In this document: positions 16,213 through 23,891 of the stretch, piece by piece
Layout of the letters: every line of letters begins with the position of its first letter
Position numbering within the stretch: the stretch's first letter is position 1
Origin: Candidatus Dormiibacterota bacterium
GTDB lineage: Bacteria > Chloroflexota > Dormibacteria > Aeolococcales > Aeolococcaceae
DNA length: 64,000 bases
Assembly (NCBI GenBank): GCA_036495095.1
Contig: DASXNK010000148.1
Location: 1 to 64,000, forward strand
Reading direction: 5' to 3'
Program-made: the position numbers and the translations under genes
Notes under the pieces: model-generated
Databases searched by the model: none
Seen by the model: only the letters and a program-made list of their open reading frames with translations
Told to the model about the DNA's origin: nothing

Positions 16213-16584
16213 ATGGCCGTCCAGGAGACAACCGCGCAGCCGCTGCGCGTGGCTGTCGCCGCCTCCCACCTGGGCTCGCTCGCCGACCCGGTGGTGCGCA
16301 TCATCGCGGTGGCCTTCATGGTCGGCCAGCTGCTCGACGCGGTGACCACCCACGTGGCCCTGAGCAGCGGCCGCTTCGCCGAGGCCAACCCGATCTTCGC
16401 CGGCCCGTTGACCGCGCACCCCGGCCTGGCCTTCGCGGTCAAGCTGCTGCTCGGCATCGCGGTTCTCACCGCCGCGCTGACCCTGATCGGCCCCCGGCGC
16501 CGCCGCATGATCCTCGGCGTCCTGGCGATCATCAGCCTGCACGCGCCGCTGATGAACGCGCTGCGGATGGCGGGCGTCCTCTAG
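16213..16584 (+). CDS. Small DUF5658-like membrane protein
   Basis: 123 residues with three hydrophobic segments. The segment IIAVAFMVGQLLDAVTTHVAL followed by RFAEANPIFAG matches the pattern of DUF5658-type proteins, where an Asp in the first helix and a Glu-Ala-Asn-Pro turn are conserved. Two more helices follow (LAFAVKLLLGIAVLTAALTLI; ILGVLAIISLHAPLMNAL). Function unknown. A Shine-Dalgarno GGAGGAG lies 6 nt before the ATG. Confidence 0.75.
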   Translation: MAVQETTAQPLRVAVAASHLGSLADPVVRIIAVAFMVGQLLDAVTTHVALSSGRFAEANPIFAGPLTAHPGLAFAVKLLLGIAVLTAALTLIGPRRRRMILGVLAIISLHAPLMNALRMAGVL

Positions 16585-16613
16585 CCGGGACACCCGCCAC
16601 CCACGCGCGGCGG

Positions 16614-17324
16614 TTACTCGCTCTTCGCGGTCGTCCGGGCGGTGCGGCCGGCGCTGAGCACGCGGTCGCCGTTGGCGCCCGGCTCACCGGTCTCGATCGA
16701 CTCGCCGGCATTCTCGGGGGTGGGCGCGGGGTCGCCCGGCAGCACGATGCCCGCGGTCATCGGGGTGGGCTCGGGAGCCGCGCCGCCGAGGCCGACAAGG
16801 CTGCGCAGGCGGGCGCCGAGCGGGGAGATCATCACCCCGGCGGCGACGCCCACGATGCCGGTGCCGATGAGCACCGCGCGAAGCCGGCGGCGGCGGCGCG
16901 GCCGGATGCTCCTCGCCAGCTGCTCGCTGGCGTCGGCGAGCCGCTCACGGGCGCTGAGCTGCAGTTCCTCCGCGGGCTGGGCCAGGCGTCCGGCGGTCTC
17001 GGAGAGCACCTCGGCGGCGTGCTCGGCGGCGTCGCTCAGCGCCTCGGCGGCCGTCGCGGCGGCGCTGCGCACCACCGGGGTGGCGGTCTTCTGCGCGGAG
17101 CGGGCCCGGCCGGCCGCGGTCACCATGGCGCTGCGGATCACCGGGGTGGCCGCCTTCTGGGCCTCCCGGGCCAGCCCGGTGGCCTTCTCGGCCAGGTCAC
17201 TCACGGTCTCAGCGGCCTTGCTGCCGACCTCGCCGGCAGCCGAGCCGAAACCCTCGGCGATGTCGGATCCGCGCTCGCGCGCGCCGTCGGCGAGAGCGCT
17301 TGCCGACTTACGGCCCCTGAGCAT
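16614..17324 (-). CDS. Membrane-anchored alanine-rich helical repeat protein
   Basis: 236 residues, unrecognised. Residues ~10-140 are almost entirely Ala/Glu/Arg/Ser amphipathic helix, reminiscent of LEA/apolipoprotein-like proteins, with an internal duplication around (A/S)QK(A/T)ATPV(I/V)RSA. A basic RPRRRRRLR cluster leads into one membrane segment (AVLIGTGIVGVAAGVMI). The C-terminal ~70 residues are Pro/Gly-rich and probably extracytoplasmic. GGAGG lies 8 nt before ATG 17324. The role could be membrane or envelope stress, by composition only. Confidence 0.65.
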   Translation of the reverse strand: MLRGRKSASALADGARERGSDIAEGFGSAAGEVGSKAAETVSDLAEKATGLAREAQKAATPVIRSAMVTAAGRARSAQKTATPVVRSAAATAAEALSDAAEHAAEVLSETAGRLAQPAEELQLSARERLADASEQLARSIRPRRRRRLRAVLIGTGIVGVAAGVMISPLGARLRSLVGLGGAAPEPTPMTAGIVLPGDPAPTPENAGESIETGEPGANGDRVLSAGRTARTTAKSE

Positions 17325-17407
17325 GACGACAACCTCCAATGCCTCCGACCGCGTGCGAGCTCGCTCGCCCCGATGATCGGAGAAAAAGTGCGGCCCCCCT
17401 GTGCGCG

Positions 17408-17413
17408 ATCATA
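17408..17413 (-). promoter_or_regulatory. Probable -10 box for the helical repeat protein
   Basis: TATGAT on the minus strand, 83 nt before the ATG at 17324, in a locally AT-richer patch; no consensus -35 is visible. Confidence 0.35.
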
Positions 17414-17453
17414 CCCGCGCAGTACCCCTGTTTCGTGAGGGCCGAGGTGCCGG

Positions 17454-17753
17454 TCAGGCCGCCGAGCGCCAGCGCGGTCGCCGGGTGCGGCCGGTGGGGA
17501 GGCTCAGGGGAGCGTCGAGGAACCAGCGGATGCGGGCCGCGGCGACGCTGCCCACCACCTCGCGCAGGCGCTCCTCGGAGGCGGCGTAGACCGAACCGAG
17601 GGTGGGAAAGGCGCCGACCAGGCGGGCGGCGGTGGGCTCGTCGATCCCGGGCAGCTCCATCAGGTGGGTGCGCCGGCGGGCGCGCACCTCGTCGTCCACC
17701 GGCGCGGGACCGGAGTCGAAGGGGAGGTCCATCTCGATCGGGGGCAGCGGCAT
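17454..17753 (-). CDS. Helix-hairpin-helix DNA-binding protein
   Basis: 99 residues. After a ~30-residue acidic N-terminus come two helix-hairpin-helix units: LMELPGIDEPTAARLVGAFPTL and VYAASEERLREVVGSVAAARI, as in the C-terminal (HhH)2 domain of UvrC/XPF-type nucleases. A basic tail ends the protein. No nuclease domain is present, so this is a stand-alone DNA- or junction-binding module whose partner is unknown. It has the clearest leaderless promoter in the window. Confidence 0.7.
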   Translation of the reverse strand: MPLPPIEMDLPFDSGPAPVDDEVRARRRTHLMELPGIDEPTAARLVGAFPTLGSVYAASEERLREVVGSVAAARIRWFLDAPLSLPTGRTRRPRWRSAA

Positions 17754-17759
17754 GCACCG

Positions 17760-17788
17760 ATGGTAGCGAACATCCGTTCGCCCGTCAA
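17760..17788 (-). promoter_or_regulatory. Consensus promoter giving a leaderless mRNA for the HhH protein
   Basis: On the minus strand TTGACG (17788-17783) and TACCAT (17765-17760) are 17 nt apart, and the ATG follows the -10 box by 6 nt. Transcription would therefore start at or next to the A of the start codon. Confidence 0.65.
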
Positions 17789-17821
17789 GCCCGATCGGAG
17801 GAGATCGGGACCCTCCTGAGC

Positions 17822-18889
17822 TCAGCTCCCGCCGTCGCCCGCCGTGGCCACCCGCTCGGGACGGAAGTCGCGGAGCACCCGCCCCGCCTCCCACAGCTCC
17901 TGGGAGGCCATCGTGCTCAGCTCCGCGTTGAGCCGGTCGCGGTAGCCCTCGTCGCTGTTCGCCCCGATGACGATGCGCGCCTCGTCGCCCCGCACCACGC
18001 TCTGGTAGCACTCCTCGATGAGCGGCTTCACCGCCGCCTCGAAGCGCGGCGCCCAGTCGAGCGCGCCCCGCTGCGCTGTGGTCGAGCAGTTGGCGTACAT
18101 CCAGTCCATGCCCTTCTCGCCGATCAGCGGGTAGAGGCTCTGGAGCGCCTCCTCCACGGTCTCGTTGTAGGCCTCGCTGGGGGAGTGGCCGTGGGAGCGC
18201 AGCACGTCGTACTGGGCCTTGAAGGCGCCCTGGATCAGGCCCATCAGCACCGAGCGCTCGCCGGTGAGGTCGCTGTAGACCTCGTGCTCGAAGGTGGTCT
18301 CGAAGGCGTGGCCGCTGCCGATCCCGAATGCGGTGGCGAGGGCGCGCTCGCGGGCGCGCCCGGTGGCGTCGCGCCACACCGCGAAGGAGGCGTTGATGCC
18401 CCGCCCCTCGAGGAAGTGGTTGCGCACCGTCAGACCGCTGCCCTTGGGGGCCACCATCACCACGTCGACGCTCTCCGAGGGCACGATGCCGGTGTCCTCG
18501 TGGAAGACGATGCCGAAGCCGTGGGAGAAGTAGAGGCAGTCGCCCGGCTTCAGCCGCCTGCTGATCTCCGGCCACATCGCGATCTGCGCGGCGTCGCTGA
18601 GCAGGTACTGGACGATCGAGCCCTGCTCGGCGGCGTCCTCGATGCTGAGCAGGTTCTCGCCCTCCTCCCAGCCGTCCTCGAGGGCGCGGTCCATGCTGCG
18701 GCCGGGGCGCACCCCGATCAGGACGTTGAAGCCCTGGTCGCGGAGGTTGAGGCTCTGCCCCCGGCCCTGCGGCCCGTATCCGAGCACCGCGGTGACCTCG
18801 TCACCGAGGATGGCGCGCTGCCGCTCGACGGGGTAGTCGCTGCGCTCGATGATCTGCTCGGTGACGCCGTTGATCTCGATGGTCTTCAT
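17822..18889 (-). CDS. ilvC: Ketol-acid reductoisomerase
   Basis: 355 residues, class I type. It isomerises and reduces acetolactate or acetohydroxybutyrate with NADPH, the second step of valine/isoleucine (and leucine) synthesis. The Rossmann motif GYGPQGRGQSLNLRD, the VAPKGSG segment and the helical domain with YPLIGEKGMDWMYANCSTTAQRG (Mg and substrate ligands) are visible. It is slightly longer than the usual 330-340 residues because of a C-terminal tail. The start at ATG 18889 begins MKTIEINGVTEQII. No ilvBN genes lie nearby. Confidence 0.95.
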   Translation of the reverse strand: MKTIEINGVTEQIIERSDYPVERQRAILGDEVTAVLGYGPQGRGQSLNLRDQGFNVLIGVRPGRSMDRALEDGWEEGENLLSIEDAAEQGSIVQYLLSDAAQIAMWPEISRRLKPGDCLYFSHGFGIVFHEDTGIVPSESVDVVMVAPKGSGLTVRNHFLEGRGINASFAVWRDATGRARERALATAFGIGSGHAFETTFEHEVYSDLTGERSVLMGLIQGAFKAQYDVLRSHGHSPSEAYNETVEEALQSLYPLIGEKGMDWMYANCSTTAQRGALDWAPRFEAAVKPLIEECYQSVVRGDEARIVIGANSDEGYRDRLNAELSTMASQELWEAGRVLRDFRPERVATAGDGGS

Positions 18890-19034
18890 GACGGGTGTTC
18901 CCAGGTGGAGGCAGGGGCGGCACGGCCGCGGCGGTCCGCAGGCTGAGGGGAGGATAGGGGTTGGTGCGCCGCCGCCGCCGCCGGCGCCGGGCACTACACT
19001 GAGCCTGCCCACCGTCCCCACCGAGGATCGCCCC

Positions 19035-19265
19035 GTGCCGCTCTACGAATACCGCTGCCAGTCCTGCCTCTCGACCTTCGAGCTGCTGCGTCCGATGGCC
19101 GACCGCCAGCTGGCCGCGGTGTGCCCGAGCTGCGAGGGCCGCACCACCATGCCGCTGATCAGCCAGGTGGCGCTGCACGCCGGCGCGGCGGCGTCGGTCC
19201 CGGGACCGCGACCGGCCCCACGGCCGAGCGGGGGCGGCTGCGGCACGTCCTGCGGATGCCACTGA
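19035..19265 (+). CDS. FmdB-family zinc-ribbon protein
   Basis: 76 residues starting with GTG. The N-terminus PLYEYRCQSCLSTFELL is the FmdB signature, and a second CPSCEG pair completes the zinc ribbon. The C-terminal 30 residues are Pro/Gly/Ser-rich and end in a Cys/His cluster (GGCGTSCGCH) that could bind another metal. Proteins of this family are annotated as putative regulators, with no proven general role. Confidence 0.85.
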   Translation: MPLYEYRCQSCLSTFELLRPMADRQLAAVCPSCEGRTTMPLISQVALHAGAAASVPGPRPAPRPSGGGCGTSCGCH

Positions 19266-19281
19266 CCCCCTCCTGATCGCC

Positions 19282-19312
19282 GGCCCTCTCCCCCCCGGGG
19301 GTTGAGGGGCCC
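19282..19312 (+). terminator. Hairpin after the FmdB gene
   Basis: GGCCCTC pairs with GAGGGGCC (one bulge), with an inner CCCCC/GGGGG stem, 16 nt past the fmdB-like stop. The flanking sequence is not U-rich. Confidence 0.4.
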
Positions 19313-19347
19313 GCAAGGAAGGGGGTCGGCCGCACGTATGCAAGGAC

Positions 19348-20247
19348 GTGCGAGCCGGGAGGACAACGGAAGGACGTCTCGGGTGGGGGGGACTTCGCCT
19401 CGCGGCCGAGCTCGGGGTGGCAGCCGGGGTCGTATCGGCGATCGCCCTGGCGGCCGCGGGCCCCGCTTCCCGGCTCGCCACCTGGGAGCCCGACCGCTCC
19501 CCCCTGCAGCTGAGCGGGGCCACCACCGTCGGCGACCAGCGCCTCGCCGCCGCCCTGGTGCTCGCCCAGCTGCCGCCCCCCTTCGGCGCCGACGCGGTGC
19601 CGCTGCCGACCGGCGTCGCGATCCCCACGTGGGTCCCGCAGCCGGTCGCGCCGTCCCCGGCGCCGCCCACCGCGCCGCCGGTGGCGTCCCCGCCGGCCGG
19701 GCCGCCGCCCACGGTCGCGCCGTCACCCGCCGCCCCCGCCCCGGCGCCGCGCCGGCAGCCCCCGGCGGCGCTCGGGCCCGGCAGCGCGACCCGGTCGCCG
19801 CAGCCTCCGCCGCGGGCCCCGGTACCGGTGCCGATCCCGACCGCCCCGCCGCCGCCGCCGGTGACCGCCCGGCTGGACGGGCCCTCGGCGCAGACCCTGT
19901 CCGCGCTCAACCAGGCGCGCAGCACCAGCGGGCTCAGCGACCTGCGTCCCGACGCGGCCCTGACCCGCGCCGCGCTCGAGCACGCCGCCCAGATCGCCGC
20001 CCAGGGGCAGATGACCCACACCGGCTACGTCGACGACGTCAACTCCCAGGGGGTGAGCTGGCAGGGGCTCGGCGAGGTGCTCGGCGCCTACGCCCAGGCC
20101 CCCGACCCCGCGGTGATCAACCAGCTCTGGCTGCAGAGCGCCGAGCACCGGCCCATCCTCCTGGACCCCCAGTACCGCGCCGTCGGGGTCGGCTGGGTGC
20201 AGAGCAGCTCCGGCTGGTGGTACGTCGCCGCGATCTTCATGTACTGA
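19348..20247 (+). CDS. Secreted CAP-domain (SCP/PR1-like) protein
   Basis: 299 residues. An N-terminal membrane segment (AAELGVAAGVVSAIALAAAG) directs export, and residues ~90-175 are a Pro/Ala/Val-rich linker. The C-terminal ~120 residues form a CAP domain: LNQARSTSGL, ALEHAAQIAAQGQMTHTG (the His/Glu cavity), GLGEVLG and a final HRPILLDPQYRAVGVGW. Bacterial CAP proteins are extracellular, and their activity is mostly unknown. The GTG start at 19348 has AAGGA 4 nt upstream. Confidence 0.8.
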   Translation: MRAGRTTEGRLGWGGLRLAAELGVAAGVVSAIALAAAGPASRLATWEPDRSPLQLSGATTVGDQRLAAALVLAQLPPPFGADAVPLPTGVAIPTWVPQPVAPSPAPPTAPPVASPPAGPPPTVAPSPAAPAPAPRRQPPAALGPGSATRSPQPPPRAPVPVPIPTAPPPPPVTARLDGPSAQTLSALNQARSTSGLSDLRPDAALTRAALEHAAQIAAQGQMTHTGYVDDVNSQGVSWQGLGEVLGAYAQAPDPAVINQLWLQSAEHRPILLDPQYRAVGVGWVQSSSGWWYVAAIFMY

Positions 20248-20322
20248 CCGCCGGGACAGCCTCCGGCGCGGGCTGCGTCGCCCGTCCCCTCGTCCCCTCG
20301 TCCCCTCGCCACAATGGCGCGC

Positions 20323-22134
20323 GTGAAGGCGAAGCGGCCGTGCCCGGGCTGCGGGCGGGTGCTCAGTGGCGAGGCCCGGTTCTGCGTCGGCTGCGGCGCG
20401 GAGCTTCCCCCGGTGGCCGACGAGCCCGAGCCCGACGACGAGCCCGAGCCCGAGCCCGAGCTCGAGCCGATCCCGGTCCCCGCCGCGACCGTGCCCGCCG
20501 CCGCCGTGTCCCCGCCGCCCCCTCCTCCACCGGACCCCGTCCCGCAGCCGTCCCCGCCGCCCCCCGGGGCCGGGCTGGTGGCCTCGGCGGGCGAGGTGGC
20601 GACCCAGCACTTCGACCGCTACGCCGGCACCGGCGGGGAGCTCCCTCCGGCCGCCGATCCGCCCCCGCCGGCGGCGCCCACCGGCCCGGCCCGGCCCGAC
20701 ATCAGCCTGGTCGGCGCCTTCCGCCGGCTCGCCCGGCGCAGCCCGGTGAGCGCCGGGGTCGTGTCCGGCCTCGGCGGGGTGGCGGGGGTGGCGCTGTTCG
20801 GGCTCGCCGTCGGGGGGCTGGTCCGGGCCGCCCACGGCAGCCAGGGATGCTCGACCGGGGCGCTCTCCGGCAGCCTCCAGGGCGGCTGCCTCCAGGCGGG
20901 CTCGACCAACGGGGTGCTCACCGACTGGAACGCGATGCTGTGGTCGGTCCAGGGCGTCGGGGTGTCGTTCACCGCCGGCGAGGGCGGGCTGGTGGTGCGG
21001 CTCCCGCTCGGCCTCGGGATGCTGCTCAGCGCGGTGGTGCTGGCGGTCGCGGGCGCCGTCAGCGTGCGCCTGGTGCCGCCCCGGCGGATGCGCGACGTGG
21101 TGCTCCGCGCCGCGGTGATCGCGGTCACCTACACCGCGGGGATGCTCGTCCTCGCCCTCTTCATCGCCGCCCGCGGCGATCGCCTGACCGTCGGCGCCGA
21201 CAACGGCCTGCTGCTGCTCTGGGGGCTCCTCCTCGGCTTCACCGGCTCGATCGCGGGGATGTTCCGGCGGCTCTTCGGCAGCGCCGTCCCGCGGGGGCCG
21301 CTGGCCCTCGCCGCCGGGCGCCTGGGGGGATGGGCGGGGATCCTCGAGGCCGGGATGGTGGGCACCGCGGCGGCGCTCGCGCTCGGGGCGCTGCTCGGGG
21401 TGGTGGCCGCCGCCACCCACCTCGGCGAGGCCGGCACCGTGCTCCGCACCGCCGTCCTCGATGTCACCACCCGGCCGCTGCCCTCGTCACCGACCGGCAC
21501 CGTCGCCGCGGTCGGGTACCTGGTGCTCGCGCTGCCCACCCTCGCCGCCTGGGTGCTCGCCTACTCGCTGATCATCCCCACCGTCACCGTGGGCACGCCG
21601 CTGAGCACCACCGACTACGGGCTGCTCGCCGGCGACCACGACGCCTGGCTCTGGGCGGTGGTGGCGCTGCCGATCGCCGTCACCCTGCTCACAGGCTACG
21701 TCGCCGCCCGCCGCCGCGGCTCGGCGTCGGTCGAGATGGCGCTGCTCGACGGCGCCCTCGGCGGCCTGGCGCTCGCGGTGATCGGCTTCCTGGTGGTCGT
21801 GCTCCTCGACGGCGGCGGCACCCTCTCGCTCAGCGGGCTCGGAGGCATCCCCGGCGGCGTGGCCGGCGGCAACTTCCTCTTCGGCCCGGGGATGCAGTAC
21901 ACCCTCGGCGCCCTGCTGCTCTGGGGGGTGGTCGGCGGGGCGGCGGGGGGCTACCTCTCGCTGCTCCTCCTCGCCCGCGGCATCCGCCCGCCTTTGCTGC
22001 GCCGCTACGAGACCGCGCCGCCCCCGTCCGTCCCGCTCCAGGCCGCCTGTCCCGGCTGCGGCGTCCCGGCCGCGCCCGGGGCGCGCTTCTGCAGCGCCTG
22101 CGGCGCCACCATGCAGCCGTCCGAGGCCGGGTAG
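20323..22134 (+). CDS. Polytopic membrane protein with zinc ribbons at both ends
   Basis: About 603 residues. A four-Cys ribbon (CPGCGRVLSGEARFCVGCG) opens the protein and a second (CPGCGVPAAPGARFCSACG) closes it ~570 residues later. After the first ribbon comes an acidic/Pro-rich linker to about residue 130, then roughly ten hydrophobic segments with many Gly. Both ribbons should lie in the cytosol. I do not know a named family with this layout. CACAAT (20310-20315) lies 7 nt before the in-frame GTG at 20323, so a leaderless start there is preferred; ATG 20314 is the alternative and overlaps the box. It is convergent with rnhB at a 1-nt distance. Confidence 0.75.
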   Translation: MKAKRPCPGCGRVLSGEARFCVGCGAELPPVADEPEPDDEPEPEPELEPIPVPAATVPAAAVSPPPPPPPDPVPQPSPPPPGAGLVASAGEVATQHFDRYAGTGGELPPAADPPPPAAPTGPARPDISLVGAFRRLARRSPVSAGVVSGLGGVAGVALFGLAVGGLVRAAHGSQGCSTGALSGSLQGGCLQAGSTNGVLTDWNAMLWSVQGVGVSFTAGEGGLVVRLPLGLGMLLSAVVLAVAGAVSVRLVPPRRMRDVVLRAAVIAVTYTAGMLVLALFIAARGDRLTVGADNGLLLLWGLLLGFTGSIAGMFRRLFGSAVPRGPLALAAGRLGGWAGILEAGMVGTAAALALGALLGVVAAATHLGEAGTVLRTAVLDVTTRPLPSSPTGTVAAVGYLVLALPTLAAWVLAYSLIIPTVTVGTPLSTTDYGLLAGDHDAWLWAVVALPIAVTLLTGYVAARRRGSASVEMALLDGALGGLALAVIGFLVVVLLDGGGTLSLSGLGGIPGGVAGGNFLFGPGMQYTLGALLLWGVVGGAAGGYLSLLLLARGIRPPLLRRYETAPPPSVPLQAACPGCGVPAAPGARFCSACGATMQPSEAG

Positions 22135-22135
22135 G

Positions 22136-22822
22136 TCAGGCTCCGCCGGCGAGCGCCGGCAGCCTGCTCACCGCGATCCCGTCGAGGTCGAGCACGCCCT
22201 GCTCGGCGCCGCCGGAGCGGGACGGCGCGAAGCTGCGGCGATGGTGGGGGGTGACCCCCAGGGTGCGCAGCGCCTCGAGGTGCTCGCGGGTGCTGTAGCC
22301 GGCGTTGCGCTCCCACCCGTAGCCGGGGTGGCGCACCGCCAGGCGGGCGAGCAGGCGGTCGCGGGTGACCTTGGCGACCACCGACGCGCACGCGATCGCG
22401 TAGGAGAGGGCGTCGCCGTCCACCACCGCGGTGTGCGGTCCGACGTCGTCGAAGCCGGCGATGCGGCGCCCGTCGACGAGCACGTGGTCGTAGGCGCCGA
22501 TGCGCCGCAGCGCCCGGCGCATCGCCAGATGGCTGGCGTGGTAGATGTTGATGCGGTCGATCTCCGCCACCGACGCCGCGCCCACCGCGACCACGGTGCG
22601 CCGCCTGATCTCCGCCGCCAGCCGCTCGCGCTGCCGCGCCGACAGCGTCTTGGAGTCGCGCACCCCGGCGATGCGCCGGCAGTTGGGGGGCAGCAGGCAG
22701 GCGGCGGCGACCACCGCCGAGCAGAGGCTGCCCATGCCGCACTCGTCGACGCCGACCACCCGCCGGGCCCCCGACTGCCACAGCGTCCGCTCCATGCGCA
22801 GCGTGGGGATGCTCGGCGCCAC
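22136..22822 (-). CDS. rnhB: Ribonuclease HII with altered GRG motif
   Basis: About 228 residues. Cleaves the RNA strand of RNA-DNA hybrids and removes misincorporated ribonucleotides. Catalytic carboxylates are present: Asp-Glu in VVGVDECG, Asp in VLVDGRR and Asp in VVAKVTRDR. The usual GRG substrate motif after the DE pair reads GMGSLC here, replacing the near-invariant Arg. The C-terminal ~30 residues after HHRRSFAPS are an extension. TACAAT (22835-22830) lies 7 nt before GTG 22822, favouring that leaderless start; ATG 22831 would add three residues. Confidence 0.85.
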   Translation of the reverse strand: MAPSIPTLRMERTLWQSGARRVVGVDECGMGSLCSAVVAAACLLPPNCRRIAGVRDSKTLSARQRERLAAEIRRRTVVAVGAASVAEIDRINIYHASHLAMRRALRRIGAYDHVLVDGRRIAGFDDVGPHTAVVDGDALSYAIACASVVAKVTRDRLLARLAVRHPGYGWERNAGYSTREHLEALRTLGVTPHHRRSFAPSRSGGAEQGVLDLDGIAVSRLPALAGGA

Positions 22823-22928
22823 GGGCGTCATTGTAGGAAGGGAGAGGGGGCGGAGTTTGGCGACGGCGGCCAAGCCGACCCCGGCGGCCGCTCTGGTACG
22901 GTGATCGCGCCCCGATGCGGGCTCAGCC

Positions 22929-23891
22929 GTGCCCACCCTCCCGATGACGAACGAGATGAACCGCTCCATCCTCTGGACCGACGTGGGGCCGCGCGACGGC
23001 CTCCAGAACCTGTCCGGCACGGTCCCCACCGAGGTGAAGGTGCGCCTGGTGCGCGGCCTGCTCGAGGCCGGGGCGTCGCGGGTCGAGGCCACCTCGTTCG
23101 TGAGCCCGCGCTGGGTGCCGCAGCTCGCCGACGCCGCCGCCGTGCTCGCCGCCCTCGGCGACGAGGCGCCCGGACGGATCCGGGTGCTGATCCCCAACCT
23201 CCGGGGATTCGAGATGGCCGCCGACGCCGGCGCGAGAAACGTGCTGGTCACGATCGGGGCCACCGACTCCTTCAACCGGCGCAACATCAACCGCAGCGTC
23301 GCCGAGTCGCTGGACGACATCGCCGCGATCACCGCGGCGGCGGCGGCGTCCGGCTGCGTCGTCGACGTCGCCCTGTCGGTGTGCTGGGGCTGTCCGTTCG
23401 AGGGTGAGGTCGAGCCCCGGCGGGTGGTCGAGCTCTGCGCCGAGATCGCCGCCCGCGGCGCCGCCGAGGTGGGCATCGCCGACACCATCGGCGTCGCCGA
23501 GCCGGCGCGGGTGAGCGCGCTCTGCGCCGCGGTGGCCGCGGTGGTGCCGCCGGAGCGGCTCTCACTCCACGTCCACGACACCCGGGGCCAGGGGGTCGCC
23601 AACGTCCTCGCCGCGTACGCGGCGGGGGTGCGGCGGTTCGAGGGCTCGGTGGGCGGTCTGGGCGGCTGCCCCTTCGCGCCCCGGGCCACCGGCAACGTCT
23701 GCAGCGAGGACGCGCTGCTCGCGCTGCACGCGGCCGGGGCCGAGAGCGGTGTCGATCTCGACGCCTACTGCGCCGTGGCCGAGCGTCTCGGTGAGGACCT
23801 GGGCGTGACCCTGCCGGGGAAGCTGCACCGCGCCGGCGTCTGGCATCCCGAGCGGGTGGCGGCCGCCGCCGGTGGGGTCGCCGATGGCTGA
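22929..23891 (+). CDS. Hydroxymethylglutaryl-CoA lyase
   Basis: 320 residues, TIM-barrel HMGL family: splits HMG-CoA to acetyl-CoA and acetoacetate at the end of leucine breakdown. Visible are DVGPRDGLQN (metal Asp and catalytic Arg), EATSFVSP, the HVHDTRGQG metal-binding pair and the GGLGGCPFAPRATGN loop with the catalytic Cys. The start could be GTG 22929, ATG 22944 or ATG 22956; the conserved domain begins right after the last. Its stop overlaps the carboxyltransferase start by 8 nt, indicating an operon. Confidence 0.92.
   Translation: MPTLPMTNEMNRSILWTDVGPRDGLQNLSGTVPTEVKVRLVRGLLEAGASRVEATSFVSPRWVPQLADAAAVLAALGDEAPGRIRVLIPNLRGFEMAADAGARNVLVTIGATDSFNRRNINRSVAESLDDIAAITAAAAASGCVVDVALSVCWGCPFEGEVEPRRVVELCAEIAARGAAEVGIADTIGVAEPARVSALCAAVAAVVPPERLSLHVHDTRGQGVANVLAAYAAGVRRFEGSVGGLGGCPFAPRATGNVCSEDALLALHAAGAESGVDLDAYCAVAERLGEDLGVTLPGKLHRAGVWHPERVAAAAGGVADG

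Noticed and set aside
12151-16584. Very long plus-strand open frame of about 1,480 codons
   Set aside because: It runs opposite to folE, the acyl-CoA synthetase and the proline-rich gene, whose motifs are unmistakable. Its translation is low-complexity. Only the last 123 codons (from 16213) are a real gene.
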